64,000 nucleotides of DNA, taken from NCBI RefSeq assembly GCF_009649075.1, contig NZ_CP045737.1, positions 3,224,001-3,288,000 on the forward strand, written 5' to 3'. Below, piece by piece: positions 16,417-28,088 of the stretch. The stretch is from Aeromicrobium yanjiei (GTDB lineage Bacteria > Actinomycetota > Actinomycetes > Propionibacteriales > Nocardioidaceae). A program made the position numbers and the translations under genes. The notes beneath the pieces were generated by a model. That model was given only the letters and a program-made list of their open reading frames with translations, searched no databases and was not told the origin of the DNA. The first letter of the stretch is position 1; the number at the start of each line of letters is the position of its first letter.

Positions 16417-17319
16417 ATGACGACATCGAACGCTCCCCTGCCGCTGCCCGACCTGGCCCGGTTCCACGAGGACGTGCTGGCGTGGTTCGACGACACCGCA
16501 CGCGATCTCCCGTGGCGGCGGGACGCCTCCCCGTGGTCGGTCATGGTCTCGGAGTTCATGCTTCAGCAGACGCCCGTGTCGCGGGTCCTGCCCGTGTACA
16601 CGGCCTGGATGGAGCGCTGGCCGACCCCTGCGGAGCTCGCCGCCGAGCCGACCGGGGAGGCCGTGCGGGCGTGGGGGCGGCTCGGCTACCCGCGTCGCGC
16701 GCTGCGCCTGCACGCCGCGGCCACGGCCATCGTGGAGCGGCACGGCGGCGAGGTGCCGCGCACCCGCGACGAGCTGCTCGCGCTGCCGGGAGTCGGCGAC
16801 TACACCGCCGCCGCGATCGAGTCCTTCGCCTTCGGCGGTCGGGCGGTCGTCCTGGACACCAACGTGCGACGGGTCTTCGCGCGCGTCGTGTCGGGTGACC
16901 AGCTCCCCGCGAACGCCGTCACGGCCGCCGAGCGGCAGGTCGCCACCGCACTGGTGCCGATCCAGGACGCGCACCGCTGGGCCGCCGCGACCATGGAGCT
17001 CGGCGCGCTCGTCTGCACCGCGCGCTCGCCTCGCTGCGAGCAGTGCCCCGTCGCCGAGATCTGCCGATGGCGTGCAGCCGGCTTCCCCGCGTACGACGGA
17101 CCCGCGCGGCGCGCACAGGCCTGGGAGGGCACCGACCGACAGTGCCGCGGCCGGCTCATGGGGGTGCTGCGCGACGCGCCCGGCCCCGTGCCCCGGACGG
17201 TCCTCGACGCCGTGTGGCCCGATGCCGCGCAGCGGGAGCGGTGCCTCGACGGGCTCGTCGCGGACCGGCTCGTCGAGCCGGTCGGCGAGGACGAGCTCGC
17301 CCTTCCGGGCCACGCCTGA
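16417..17319 (+). CDS. mutY: A/G-specific adenine glycosylase MutY
   Basis: The 300-aa protein shows MVSEFMLQQTPVSRV (substrate-recognition helix with catalytic Glu), the HhH motif LPGVGDYTAAAI, the catalytic Asp in VLDTNVRRVF, and a [4Fe-4S] cluster loop C-x6-C-x2-C-x5-C (CTARSPRCEQCPVAEIC). It removes adenine mispaired with 8-oxoguanine. The C-terminal Nudix-like 8-oxoG-recognition domain of long MutY forms is absent or very short, as in several actinobacteria. The gene order disA-Rv3587c-mutY is conserved. Confidence 0.95.
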   Translation: MTTSNAPLPLPDLARFHEDVLAWFDDTARDLPWRRDASPWSVMVSEFMLQQTPVSRVLPVYTAWMERWPTPAELAAEPTGEAVRAWGRLGYPRRALRLHAAATAIVERHGGEVPRTRDELLALPGVGDYTAAAIESFAFGGRAVVLDTNVRRVFARVVSGDQLPANAVTAAERQVATALVPIQDAHRWAAATMELGALVCTARSPRCEQCPVAEICRWRAAGFPAYDGPARRAQAWEGTDRQCRGRLMGVLRDAPGPVPRTVLDAVWPDAAQRERCLDGLVADRLVEPVGEDELALPGHA

Positions 17320-17336
17320 CCGATCTGCGCCGAGCA

Positions 17337-17377
17337 CGAACGAGCCCCCGCAGCCACTGGCTGCGGGGGCTCGTTCG
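17337..17377. terminator. bidirectional terminator hairpin between mutY and clpC
   Basis: A perfect 19-bp stem (17337-17355 with 17359-17377) and a 3-base ACT loop; the arm contains GAGCCCCCGCAGCC. It lies 18 bases past the mutY stop and 32 bases past the clpC stop of the convergent gene. Confidence 0.9.
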
Positions 17378-17408
17378 ATCGTGCAGGTGCTGCTCGTGCA
17401 GGTGGTGC

Positions 17409-19919
<2,511 letters not shown>

Positions 19920-19947
19920 GGCGTCCCCTCTGATGGACTATCCGTTC

Positions 19948-19953
19948 AGTTTA
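19948..19953 (-). promoter_or_regulatory. candidate -10 box TAAACT of clpC
   Basis: Minus-strand TAAACT lies 28 bases before the ATG and leaves a leader of about 20 bases with AGGGGA. No clear -35 consensus was found. Confidence 0.35.
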
Positions 19954-20027
19954 GGCCCGAGCGGAAATTCGCACGAACCACGTCCATATGTGTTACCCAA
20001 CCGTCACCGACCGTAGGACGTTCCCCC

Positions 20028-20045
20028 GTTCGCCGTGGGCGTAAC
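20028..20045. promoter_or_regulatory. candidate ClgR operator upstream of clpC
   Basis: GTTCGCC-GTG-GGCGTAAC is a near-palindrome with the core CGC-N5-GCG that I recall for ClgR, the actinobacterial activator of clp genes. It is about 109 bases upstream of the clpC start and 90 bases upstream of the nhaA start, in the divergent gap. The match is by eye only. Confidence 0.35.
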
Positions 20046-20135
20046 TGGTCTGTCCAGAACCCCGGGACTGCACGGAATCGTGCGTCATGATGTGAGCCAC
20101 GGAACAACACCGGCCGGGTGGAGGTTGCCAAGCAC

Positions 20136-21962
20136 GTGAGCGATCCGGAGACGACGACCGAGCCCGCGCTGCGGCGGTGGCGCACGGCTGCTGCGAGCAG
20201 GTCCGAGCAGCTCGGCGCCCTGCTGCTGCTCACCGCGACGATCGCCGCGATCGGGTGGGCCAACCTGTCCGGCAGCTATGAGCAGTTCTGGGGCACCGAC
20301 GTCCGCCTGTCCCTCGGTGACGCCGCGATCCACCTCGACCTCTACCACCTGGTCAACGACGCGCTCATGGCGTTCTTCTTCTTCGCAGTCGGGCTCGAGG
20401 TCAAGCAGGAGCTCACGATCGGCGAGCTGACCGACCGGTCGCGTGCGATCGTCCCGGCCACGGCCGCCGCGGCCGGCCTCGTCGTCCCGGCTTTCATCTT
20501 CTGGCTCGTCGCCGGCGGCTCGGGCGCCGCGCACGCCTGGGGCGTCGTCATCTCGACCGACACCGCGTTCCTGGTCGGCGCGCTCGCCCTCATCGCGCCG
20601 AAGCACCCCGCGCGGCTGCGGGTCTTCCTGCTGACCCTCGCCGTCGTCGACGACATCGGTGCGCTCGGGGCGATCGCGATCTTCTACACCGACGAGGTCC
20701 ACGTCGGGCCGCTGGCGATCGCGCTCGCGGCTCTCGCGGTCATCGCGATGGTGCGGTTCCTGCCGTCGGGTCGCGGGCCGCTCTACGCCGCGCTCTCGGT
20801 GGTGGTGTGGTTCGGCCTCCACGAGGCCGGTGTCCACGCGACGCTCGCGGGAGTCGCGGTCGCGCTGCTCATCCCGGTCGCCGAGCCTCGGCGGCACGAC
20901 GTCGAGCGGGTGGTCGAGCTGACCCGCGCGTTCCGCCAGTCACCCAATCCGGCGTACGCCGCCGCTGCGAGCCGTCAGCTCCGCGAGTCGATCTCGATCA
21001 ACGAACGCCTGCAGCGGTCCTTCGGACCCTACGTCGCCTACGTGATCCTGCCGATCTTCGCGCTCGCCAACGCCGGTGTCGTGCTGGACGGACCGACCCT
21101 GGAGCGGGCTGCCGGCTCGTCCGTGACCTGGGCCGTGATCGCCGGCCTGGTGGTCGGCAAGCTCCTCGGCATCACACTCGCCACGGTCGTGGTGCAGCGG
21201 ACCGGGATGGGCGTCCTGGCCCCCGGCCTGACGATCGGGCGGGTCACCGGAGGGGCTGCGCTGTCCGGCATCGGCTTCACGATCTCCCTGCTGATCATTG
21301 GCATCGCGATCGACGACCCCGCCCTGCAGGACGAGGCACGGGTCGGCGTCCTGGTCGCGTCCGTGGTCGCCTTCGCCCTCGGCTGGACCATCCTGGCCGT
21401 CCTCGACCGCCGCCGTCCGGTCACACCGCCCGGCTCGACGCTGCTGCGCCCCTTCGACCCTGACCGCGACCACTTCGTCGGGCCGGCCGACGCACCGATC
21501 ATGCTGGTCGAGTACGGCGACTTCGAGTGCCCGTTCTGCAGCCGCGCCACCGGGATGGTCACCGAGGTGATGAACCACTTCGGCGAGGACATCGTCTGGG
21601 TGTGGCGCCACCTGCCGTTGCACCAGCCGCACCCCCACGCCGAGCTCGCTGCCCGGGCGTACGAGGCGGCGGACCTGCAGGACCACCGCCTGGAGATGTC
21701 CCGCGCGCTGTGGGCCAACCAGGACCGGCTCGAGCGCCTCGACCTGCTGCGCTACGCCGACGAGATCGGGCTGGACGTCGACCGGTTCGAGGCCGACCTC
21801 GCCTCCGAGGCCGTCGCCCGGCGCGTCGCCGAGGACGAGGACGACGCCGACCTCATGGACCTGCACTCGACCCCGACGTTCTTCGTCGGCACCGCGCGGC
21901 ACCACGGGAACTGGGACGCACCCACGCTCATCGCCGCACTCGAGGCGTCCCGCCGGGCCTGA
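20136..21962 (+). CDS. nhaA: Na+/H+ antiporter NhaA fused to a DsbA-like thioredoxin domain
   Basis: The 608-aa protein has an N-terminal NhaA domain (about 1-420) with ALMAFFFFAVGLEVKQEL, SAVVISTDTAFLVGAL-like segments and the ion-binding paired Asp in LAVVDDIGA, about residues 170-172. A DsbA/thioredoxin-like domain follows (about 425-608) with DFECPFCSRATG, the CPFC redox motif at 465-468, and the cis-Pro segment STPTFFVG. NhaA exchanges Na+ for H+ across the membrane; NhaA-thioredoxin fusions occur in other actinobacteria. The GTG at 20136 is preferred because GGAGG lies 11 bases upstream; GTG 20118 is possible. It lies where lsr2 is found in mycobacteria and converges with lysS. Confidence 0.92.
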   Translation: MSDPETTTEPALRRWRTAAASRSEQLGALLLLTATIAAIGWANLSGSYEQFWGTDVRLSLGDAAIHLDLYHLVNDALMAFFFFAVGLEVKQELTIGELTDRSRAIVPATAAAAGLVVPAFIFWLVAGGSGAAHAWGVVISTDTAFLVGALALIAPKHPARLRVFLLTLAVVDDIGALGAIAIFYTDEVHVGPLAIALAALAVIAMVRFLPSGRGPLYAALSVVVWFGLHEAGVHATLAGVAVALLIPVAEPRRHDVERVVELTRAFRQSPNPAYAAAASRQLRESISINERLQRSFGPYVAYVILPIFALANAGVVLDGPTLERAAGSSVTWAVIAGLVVGKLLGITLATVVVQRTGMGVLAPGLTIGRVTGGAALSGIGFTISLLIIGIAIDDPALQDEARVGVLVASVVAFALGWTILAVLDRRRPVTPPGSTLLRPFDPDRDHFVGPADAPIMLVEYGDFECPFCSRATGMVTEVMNHFGEDIVWVWRHLPLHQPHPHAELAARAYEAADLQDHRLEMSRALWANQDRLERLDLLRYADEIGLDVDRFEADLASEAVARRVAEDEDDADLMDLHSTPTFFVGTARHHGNWDAPTLIAALEASRRA

Positions 21963-21969
21963 GGTCCGG

Positions 21970-23478
21970 CTACTCCGCTCGCGTCGTCGGGAACAAGATG
22001 GCGTCGCGGATGCCGATGCCCTGCAGCAGCATCACCAGGCGGTCGACGCCGAAACCGAGACCGCCCGCGGGCGGCATGCCGAACTCGAGCGCCCGCAGGA
22101 AGTCCTCGTCGACGTCATTGGCCTCGGGGTTGCCGGCCGCGGCCTGGCGCGCCTGCTCCTCGAGTCGCTCACGCTGGATGACCGGGTCGTTGAGCTCGGA
22201 GTAGGCCGGGGCCAGCTCCACGCCGTTGATGATCAGGTCCCACGCCTCGACCAGGCCGGGCTTCGAGCGGTGCTTCTTGGCCAGCGGCCGCACCGACTCG
22301 GGATAGTCGCGCACGAACGTCGGCTGGATCAGGGTGTGCTCGACGAGCTTCTCGTAGAGCTCCAGGACGATCTCGCCGGCGTCCCAGCCGTCCTGGAGGG
22401 CGACCTCGTGCTCGGCGGCCAGCGAGACCAGCTCGTCGACCGGGGTGTCGATGTCGATCGTGCGCCCCACCGCCTCGCTGACCAGCCCGTGGACGGTCGC
22501 GTGGCGCCACTCCGCCTCGAGGTCGATCGTCGAGCCGTCGCGACCCGTCACGACCGTCTTGCCGACGGCGCGGGCAGCGTCGAGGACCAGCTCACGGGTC
22601 AGGACCGCCATCGTGTCGTACGAGCCGTAGGCCTCATAGGCCTCGAGCATCAGGAACTCGACGTTGTGGGTGTTGTCGACGCCCTCGTTGCGGAACGTCT
22701 TGGCCATCTCGTAGACCTTGTCGATGCCACCGACCAGGGCCCGCTTGAGGTGCAGCTCGAGGGCGATGCGCAGCAGGGCCGGCTCGTCGAACGCGTTGAC
22801 GTGCGTGCGGAACGGCCGGGCCGCGGCGCCGCCGTTGGTGTGCTGCAGCACGGGCGTCTCGACCTCGACGTAGCCCAGGCGGTCGAGCGTCGCACGGAGC
22901 GACTGCATGACCTTGGCCTTGACCCGGACGTTGTCGCGAGCCTCGGGGCGCACGATCAGGTCGACGTACCGCATCCGGCTGCGCGCCTCGTCCGACAGCG
23001 GGTTGTGCTCGTTGGGCAGCGGGCGGACCGTCTTGGCTGCGAGCCGCCACGCCGTCGCCATCACGGAGAGCTCGCCGCGCCGGCTCGTGATGACCTCGCC
23101 GGTCACCGCCAGGTGGTCGCCGATGTCGACCGTCGACTTGAAGTCCGCGAGCCGGTCCTCCCCCACTCCCGCGAGGGAGATCATGGCCTGCAGCGACGTG
23201 CCGTCGCCCTCGCGCAGCACGACGAACACGAGCTTGCCCGTGCCACGGACGAAGATGACCCGGCCGGCGACCGTCACGGTGTCGCCGGTCTGGGCGTCGG
23301 GCCCCAGCAGCTCGGGGTCGTACGCCTCGACGACCTGCTTCAGCGTGTGGGTGCGCTCGACGACGACGGGATAGGGCTCCTCACCGCGGTCGATCAGCTG
23401 CTGGCGCTTGTCCAGGCGGACGCGCATCTGCTCGGGAAGATCGTCCTCGATGGCGGGGGGATTCGTCGCGTCGGTCAC
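21970..23478 (-). CDS. lysS: lysyl-tRNA synthetase (class II)
   Basis: The 502-aa enzyme has the OB-fold anticodon domain (TVTVAGRVIFVRGTGKLVFV), class II motif 1 region (LGYVEVETPVLQ), motif 2 (AKTFRNEGVDNTHNVEFLMLEAYEAY) and motif 3 (FGMPPAGGLGFGVDRLVMLL). It charges tRNA-Lys in the cytoplasm. The GTG at 23478 is 8 bases from TAGACT, whose TAG is the coaX stop codon, so the mRNA may be leaderless. It follows coaX on the same strand with a gap of 11 bases, as part of the pantothenate gene group. Confidence 0.97.
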   Translation of the reverse strand: MTDATNPPAIEDDLPEQMRVRLDKRQQLIDRGEEPYPVVVERTHTLKQVVEAYDPELLGPDAQTGDTVTVAGRVIFVRGTGKLVFVVLREGDGTSLQAMISLAGVGEDRLADFKSTVDIGDHLAVTGEVITSRRGELSVMATAWRLAAKTVRPLPNEHNPLSDEARSRMRYVDLIVRPEARDNVRVKAKVMQSLRATLDRLGYVEVETPVLQHTNGGAAARPFRTHVNAFDEPALLRIALELHLKRALVGGIDKVYEMAKTFRNEGVDNTHNVEFLMLEAYEAYGSYDTMAVLTRELVLDAARAVGKTVVTGRDGSTIDLEAEWRHATVHGLVSEAVGRTIDIDTPVDELVSLAAEHEVALQDGWDAGEIVLELYEKLVEHTLIQPTFVRDYPESVRPLAKKHRSKPGLVEAWDLIINGVELAPAYSELNDPVIQRERLEEQARQAAAGNPEANDVDEDFLRALEFGMPPAGGLGFGVDRLVMLLQGIGIRDAILFPTTRAE

Positions 23479-23486
23479 GAGGGTCG

Positions 23487-23492
23487 AGTCTA
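23487..23492 (-). promoter_or_regulatory. -10 box TAGACT of lysS, overlapping the coaX stop codon
   Basis: Minus-strand TAGACT begins with the TAG stop of coaX (23490-23492) and ends 8 bases before the lysS GTG. No Shine-Dalgarno follows. The arrangement repeats that at acuC (6597-6602). Confidence 0.5.
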
Positions 23493-24284
23493 GTGGTTGC
23501 GCTCGTGGACCAGGCGCAGGCCGGTGAGGGTCAGGAACGGGTCACGGGCCGTGATCGTGGTGCAGTTGTCGACCACGGCGGCGGGGAACGTGCCCGTCGC
23601 GATCACCGCGACGTGGTCGGGGTCGCTGCCCAGGGACTCGATGATCCGGGTGACCATCCCGTCGACGAGGCCGGCCGAGCCGAACACCATCCCGGACTGG
23701 ATCGCCTCGACGGTGTTCTTGCCGACGACGTCACGGGGCTGGGCCAGCTCGACGCTCCGCAGCTGCGCGCCGCGGCGGGCCAGGGCGTCGAGGGACAGCT
23801 CGACCCCCGGGGCGATCGCGCCGCCGATGTAGCGGTTGTCCTCGTCGATCACGTCGAAGATCGTCGCGGTGCCGTTGAGGTCGACCACGATCGCGGGTCC
23901 GCCGTACAGCTCGACCGCGGCCAGGGCGTTGACGATGCGGTCGGCCCCCACCTCGCGCGGGTTGTCGGTGTGGATCGGGACGCCCGTCCGCACTCCCGGA
24001 CCGACGATCGAGACCGGCAGGTCCGCGTAGTAGCGCTCCTGCATCGACCTCAGCTCGACGAGGATCGTCGGCACGGTGCAGCACAGGCTGACCGCGTCGA
24101 TCTCGTCGATGCCCGCGCGAACCGTCAAGCCGGTGATGAGCACCTGCCACTCGTCCGCGGTGCGACGCTCGTCGGACGCGACCTGCCAGTGCCCGATCAG
24201 CTCACCCTGCTCGGTGTCCGTGGAGAGGTCGAACGCGCCGATCGAGGTGTGGCTGTTGCTGACGTCCAGGCAGAGCAGGATCAT
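23490..24284 (-). CDS. coaX: type III pantothenate kinase
   Basis: The 264-aa ASKHA protein starts MILLCLDVSNSHTSIGAFD, the phosphate-binding loop with the DxGN-like Asp (here DVSNS). NPREVGADRIVNALAA is the CoaX motif, VVDLNGTATIFDVI the second Asp motif, and YIGGAIAPGVELSLDALARRGAQL the substrate region. In most CoaX enzymes the first loop reads DxGNT, so the N-terminal DVSNS is a slight departure. It phosphorylates pantothenate, the first step to CoA. It lies 10 bases after panD. Confidence 0.93.
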   Translation of the reverse strand: MILLCLDVSNSHTSIGAFDLSTDTEQGELIGHWQVASDERRTADEWQVLITGLTVRAGIDEIDAVSLCCTVPTILVELRSMQERYYADLPVSIVGPGVRTGVPIHTDNPREVGADRIVNALAAVELYGGPAIVVDLNGTATIFDVIDEDNRYIGGAIAPGVELSLDALARRGAQLRSVELAQPRDVVGKNTVEAIQSGMVFGSAGLVDGMVTRIIESLGSDPDHVAVIATGTFPAAVVDNCTTITARDPFLTLTGLRLVHERNH

Positions 24285-24294
24285 GGCCGCCGGC

Positions 24295-24729
24295 TCACCG
24301 GGACGCGACGAGGGGGTTGTCGACGACGTCGCCGCGCACCAGGCCCGTGCCCTCGGGCACCTCGGCGGGGTCGGTGCCCAGCGTCATCACCTTGTTGTCG
24401 GCGTCGACGAACACGACGCTCGGCTCGAACGTGCGGGCCTCGGCGTCCTCCAGCTGCGCGTACGCGATGAGGATCACGAGATCGCCCGGGTGGACCAGGT
24501 GGGCTGCGGCGCCGTTGATGCCGATCACTCCCGAGCCCCGCTCCCCCGCGATCGTGTACGTCTCGAGGCGCGCACCGTTGTCGACGTCGACGATGTGGAC
24601 GAGCTCGCCGGGCAGCAGGTCGGCAGCATCCAGGAGGTCCTGGTCGACCGTGACCGAGCCGACGTAGTGCAGATCGGCCTGGGTGACGGTCGCGCGGTGG
24701 ATCTTGGACTTCATCATGGTGCGGATCAT
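24295..24729 (-). CDS. panD: aspartate 1-decarboxylase
   Basis: The 144-aa proenzyme starts [20 protein letters not shown] and has HYVGSVTVD, where self-cleavage before the Ser gives the pyruvoyl cofactor, then [18 protein letters not shown]. It closely resembles the M. tuberculosis protein, whose [15 protein letters not shown] start supports the ATG at 24729. It makes beta-alanine for pantothenate. It starts 2 bases after the panC stop, so the genes are cotranscribed. Confidence 0.96.
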   Translation of the reverse strand: MIRTMMKSKIHRATVTQADLHYVGSVTVDQDLLDAADLLPGELVHIVDVDNGARLETYTIAGERGSGVIGINGAAAHLVHPGDLVILIAYAQLEDAEARTFEPSVVFVDADNKVMTLGTDPAEVPEGTGLVRGDVVDNPLVASR

Positions 24730-24731
24730 GG

Positions 24732-25571
24732 TCAGTTCTTTCCGAGAGTGAGGCCGATGTTGTCGAGCAGCCGTGGCTTGCCCACGCGGGCCGCGACGAG
24801 CAGCCGCGCCTCCTCGCCGGGCACGGCAGGGCCCAGCTCGGGATCGGTCAGGACGAGGTAGTCCAGGTCGACGTCGGCCGGGTCGATCACCGCGTGGGCA
24901 GCGGCCAGCACGGCCTCCGGCCCCCCGGGCGCCGCGGCGGCACCGGCCCGCAGGGCGGCCGACAGAGCGACGGCGGTCTGCCGCTCGTCCGCCGTCAGAT
25001 AGCGGTTGCGCGAGCTCAGCGCGAGTCCGTCGGCCTCGCGCACCGTCGGGCAGCCGACGACCTCGACTCCGAGGGCGAGCTCGCGCGCCATCTGCCGGAT
25101 CAGGGTGAGCTGTTGATAGTCCTTCTCGCCGAACACCGCGACGTCCGGACGGACCAGCCCGAGGAGCTTGGCCACCACCGTCAGCACTCCGCGGAAGTGG
25201 CTCGGCCGGGCACCGCCCTCCAGGATCGAGCCGAGCGGTCCGGGGTCGACCGTCACGGTGTCGACCAGCCCGGACGGGTACATGACCCCGACGGTGGGCG
25301 CGAACACCACGTCGACCCCCGCCTCGGCGCACCGCTCGAGATCGGCGTCGAACGTCCGGGGATAGTCCTCGAAGTCCTCCCCCGGCGCGAACTGCGTGGG
25401 GTTGACGAAGATCGAGGCCACGAGGGTCTCGCCGAGCGGGCGGGCGTGCTTGAGGAGCTGGACGTGGCCGTCGTGGAGCGCGCCCATCGTGGGCACGAAC
25501 GAGACCGTGTCGCCGCCGCGGGCCGCAGCGAGCTCGGCGCGGGTGCGGACGACGATCGGGGACGGCGCCAT
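24732..25571 (-). CDS. panC: pantothenate synthetase
   Basis: The 279-aa enzyme has [19 protein letters not shown], the HxGH-type ATP-binding motif, [40 protein letters not shown] and [10 protein letters not shown] (KMSKS-like). It joins pantoate and beta-alanine with ATP. It starts 2 bases after the stop of the DUF2520 gene and is followed by panD, an order shared with Rv3603c-panC-panD. Confidence 0.97.
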   Translation of the reverse strand: MAPSPIVVRTRAELAAARGGDTVSFVPTMGALHDGHVQLLKHARPLGETLVASIFVNPTQFAPGEDFEDYPRTFDADLERCAEAGVDVVFAPTVGVMYPSGLVDTVTVDPGPLGSILEGGARPSHFRGVLTVVAKLLGLVRPDVAVFGEKDYQQLTLIRQMARELALGVEVVGCPTVREADGLALSSRNRYLTADERQTAVALSAALRAGAAAAPGGPEAVLAAAHAVIDPADVDLDYLVLTDPELGPAVPGEEARLLVAARVGKPRLLDNIGLTLGKN

Positions 25572-25573
25572 GG

Positions 25574-26476
25574 TCAGATCCCGGCCGCGATGTGCGCCAT
25601 CGCGTCCCAGTCGGCCTCGTCGAGGACCTGGCGGATCGTGCCCGCGGTCGCGGGGGCCAGGCGGTGGTCGGCCTCGGCGCGACGGGCGGTGGCGCGGGCG
25701 AGCTCGAGATACGCATCGACGGTCGCATCGTCCACGTGCGCGGCCGCGAGGGCGTCGACGTGGGCCCGGATCGTGGTGATGTCGCCGCGCACGACCGGAC
25801 CGGTCAGCGCCGCGTCACCGTAGGCCAGGACGTTGTCGAGCGCCGCGGTCAGCAGCGGCCGCAGGACCGCGGCCGGGTCCTCGGCGCCCGCGCCGCGAAG
25901 CAGGTCCATCGACTGCGCCACGAGGGTCACGAGGTGGTTGGCGCCGTGCGCGAGGGCCGCGTGGTAGAGCGCGCGGTCGCTCTCGGCGACCCACATCGGG
26001 ACGCCGCCGAGGTCCGCGACCAGCTGCTCGGCGAACGGCCGCTCGGCGGAGGCGGCGGTGAGGCCGAAGACCGGCGCACCGTCGAAGTCGACCGAGGTGC
26101 CGGAGAACGTCATCGCGGGGTGGAACGCGATCGGCCGGGCACCCAGACGGGTCAGCGCAGCCAGCGCGTCGAGTCCGTGCCGGCCGCTGGTGTGCAGGAC
26201 GTACTGGCCCGGGTGCACCGCGCCGGACGCGGCGAGCTCCTCGGTGACTGCGATGAGCGCGTCGTCGGGGACCGCGAGGACGAGCACGTCACTGGCTGCT
26301 GCGACCTCGGCGGGACTCAGCACCGCGACACCGGGCAGCAGCGTGCTGGTGCGCAGCAGGGAGGCCTCCGAGCGGGCGCTGACCCCGGCGAGCGGGTAGC
26401 CGGCAGCGCGGAAGCGGGAGGCGAGGACCGATCCGACGCGACCTGCGCCGACGATGCCCATGGTGGGACGCAGCAT
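25574..26476 (-). CDS. DUF2520 / Rossmann-like reductase family protein (Rv3603c-like)
   Basis: The 300-aa protein has an NAD(P)-binding start ([30 protein letters not shown]), [36 protein letters not shown], and a C-terminal helical domain ([19 protein letters not shown]), as in ketopantoate reductase/ProC-like folds. Because it heads the panC-panD operon, a ketopantoate reductase-like role is a natural guess; this is inference from context. The ATG at 26476 has GAAAGG 8 bases upstream. An in-frame TTG at 26518 is less likely. Confidence 0.88.
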   Translation of the reverse strand: MLRPTMGIVGAGRVGSVLASRFRAAGYPLAGVSARSEASLLRTSTLLPGVAVLSPAEVAAASDVLVLAVPDDALIAVTEELAASGAVHPGQYVLHTSGRHGLDALAALTRLGARPIAFHPAMTFSGTSVDFDGAPVFGLTAASAERPFAEQLVADLGGVPMWVAESDRALYHAALAHGANHLVTLVAQSMDLLRGAGAEDPAAVLRPLLTAALDNVLAYGDAALTGPVVRGDITTIRAHVDALAAAHVDDATVDAYLELARATARRAEADHRLAPATAGTIRQVLDEADWDAMAHIAAGI

Positions 26477-26530
26477 GTGTGGTGCCTTTCGTTCCAGTCC
26501 CTGACGGGTACCAGACAAATTGACATCTTG

Positions 26531-26536
26531 AGTCTA
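26531..26536 (-). promoter_or_regulatory. candidate -10 box TAGACT of the DUF2520-panC-panD-coaX operon
   Basis: Minus-strand TAGACT lies 54 bases before the ATG at 26476, giving a leader of about 48 bases with GAAAGG near its end. It is in the 123-base gap behind the glycosyltransferase gene, which otherwise shows nothing. Confidence 0.4.
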
Positions 26537-26599
26537 GCCCCGGGTGGCGACCTGCCTAGGGGTAAGACCTGTGCCGAACCTCACAGGGGCCCCCGCGAC

Positions 26600-28066
26600 T
26601 CAGGACCGGGGGATGCGCGCGGTGACCGTCCCCGACCGCGATCGGTCCCGCAACGTGACGGTGAGCGTGCCGGGCGCCCGCCGACCCGCGCCGTGCAGGG
26701 TGACGACCCAGGCCGATCCCGCGTAGCGACGCTGGGCACCCTGACGGGAGGTGACGACGTACGGCTGACCGCCGTGCACGACGTCCACGAGGTCCCCATC
26801 GGTCTTGACGGTCAGCGTCGGCTGCTCGAGCTCGACGTTGCCGAACCAGGCCGCGACGTCGAGGACGAGATCGGCGCCCTCGTGGCGGACCTCGCGCACG
26901 ATCGCCTTGGCCACGGTCTGCTCGTCGGTCAGGACGTAGGCCTCGGGCGGGACGTCGTCGACCCCCCATCCGGGCAGGTAGACGGTGAGGCCCGCGGGCT
27001 CCTGGCCGGAGGGGTGCATCTCGGGCTGCATGCCCTCGGCCTGCACGAAGCGCCACACCGCGTCGCGGTCACGGGCCGCCAGGAGGGTGTTCAGCACCCG
27101 GTGCTGGGCCGGGACCTCTGCGGCGTACCGGTCTGCCGGCGCCGCCCCGACGACGCGCGGGACGCGCTCGAACAACGCATCGAGGTACGCGTCGTCGGCT
27201 CGCTCGAGCTTGAGCGTGGAGTTGGGGACGTTGTAGCGCAGGTACTGCAGGGCGCGCTCGGCGCGGACGTCCGGCAGGTCCTCGAGCAGCTCCAGCACCG
27301 CGTCGATCGCATCGAACCGCGCGTGGACCGCCTGGGCCGTGACCTGCCCCTGCGAGATGGACGAGTCCATGCGGCGCCAGCTGTAGGCCACGACCGAGGT
27401 GATGTCGATGCCGTCGGCGTCGCGATAGGCGCGGGCCGTGACGATCTGGTCACCCGCGAGCAGCACCTCGGGGAACTCGAGCGCCTGGGCGTCCCAGAAC
27501 GAGCGACGGAAGATCTTGGCGCACGCGATCGCGTTGACCAGCACGTCCGGGCGCTCGGACAGGGACGTGTGCGTCGCGGGCCTTGCGTGCAGCGCCCGGA
27601 TCCACGGTGCGGGCGGCTTGATCCCGGTGCGCTCGAGGCGCTGGTAGGGCATCACGGCCAGGTCGGACCCGCTGCGCGACAAGCCGTCCATCGCGGCGCG
27701 GATCCCGCCGCGGGTCACGGTGTCGTCGGCGTCGACGAAGGTCAGGTAGGTGCCCGTCGCGGCGGCGACTGCGGCCCGCCGAGCGGCACCGACCCCCGCG
27801 TTGGGCTGCGACAGCACCGTGAGGCGACGATCCGCCCGCGCGTGCCGGCGGGCGATCGCCAGACTCCCGTCGGTGGACCCGTCGTCGATCACGACGACGT
27901 CGATGCGCCGGTAGTCCTGCCGCCGGATCGACCGCAGGGCCTCGTCCAGGTGCTCGGCACCGTTGTAGACCGGCACCACGACGCTGAGGACCGGCAGGTC
28001 GCGCTGCCGCCACCGGTCGAGCGGGGTCGCGACGACCCGCCGCAGGGCTCGCCTGACTCGATGCAC
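26600..28066 (-). CDS. family 2 glycosyltransferase
   Basis: The 488-aa protein has a GT-A domain: LPVLSVVVPVYNGAEHLDEAL, VVVIDDGSTDGSLAIA, NAGVGAARRAAVAAATG and the metal-binding DxD region FVDADDTVTRGG. A helical middle section and a beta-rich C-terminal 110 residues of unknown role follow, similar in layout to bacterial teichoic-acid or capsule GT2 enzymes. Donor and acceptor are unknown. The GTG at 28066 lies 6 bases after TATGCT. It is divergent from the methyltransferase operon, with only 35 bases between the start codons, and belongs to the inserted block 26.6-33.4 kb. Confidence 0.88.
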   Translation of the reverse strand: MHRVRRALRRVVATPLDRWRQRDLPVLSVVVPVYNGAEHLDEALRSIRRQDYRRIDVVVIDDGSTDGSLAIARRHARADRRLTVLSQPNAGVGAARRAAVAAATGTYLTFVDADDTVTRGGIRAAMDGLSRSGSDLAVMPYQRLERTGIKPPAPWIRALHARPATHTSLSERPDVLVNAIACAKIFRRSFWDAQALEFPEVLLAGDQIVTARAYRDADGIDITSVVAYSWRRMDSSISQGQVTAQAVHARFDAIDAVLELLEDLPDVRAERALQYLRYNVPNSTLKLERADDAYLDALFERVPRVVGAAPADRYAAEVPAQHRVLNTLLAARDRDAVWRFVQAEGMQPEMHPSGQEPAGLTVYLPGWGVDDVPPEAYVLTDEQTVAKAIVREVRHEGADLVLDVAAWFGNVELEQPTLTVKTDGDLVDVVHGGQPYVVTSRQGAQRRYAGSAWVVTLHGAGRRAPGTLTVTLRDRSRSGTVTARIPRS

Positions 28067-28072
28067 CCGCCG

Positions 28073-28078
28073 AGCATA
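28073..28078 (-). promoter_or_regulatory. -10 box TATGCT of the leaderless glycosyltransferase gene
   Basis: Minus-strand TATGCT is 6 bases from the GTG at 28066. Together with TAGTCT at 28089-28094 on the plus strand it forms a compact divergent promoter. Confidence 0.5.
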
Positions 28079-28088
28079 GCGAGGGGCC

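Noticed and set aside
20085..20897. long Arg/Asp/Glu-rich minus-strand open frame over nhaA
   Set aside because: Typical antisense shadow of high-GC coding DNA; its composition mirrors third-position GC of nhaA and no family is recognised.
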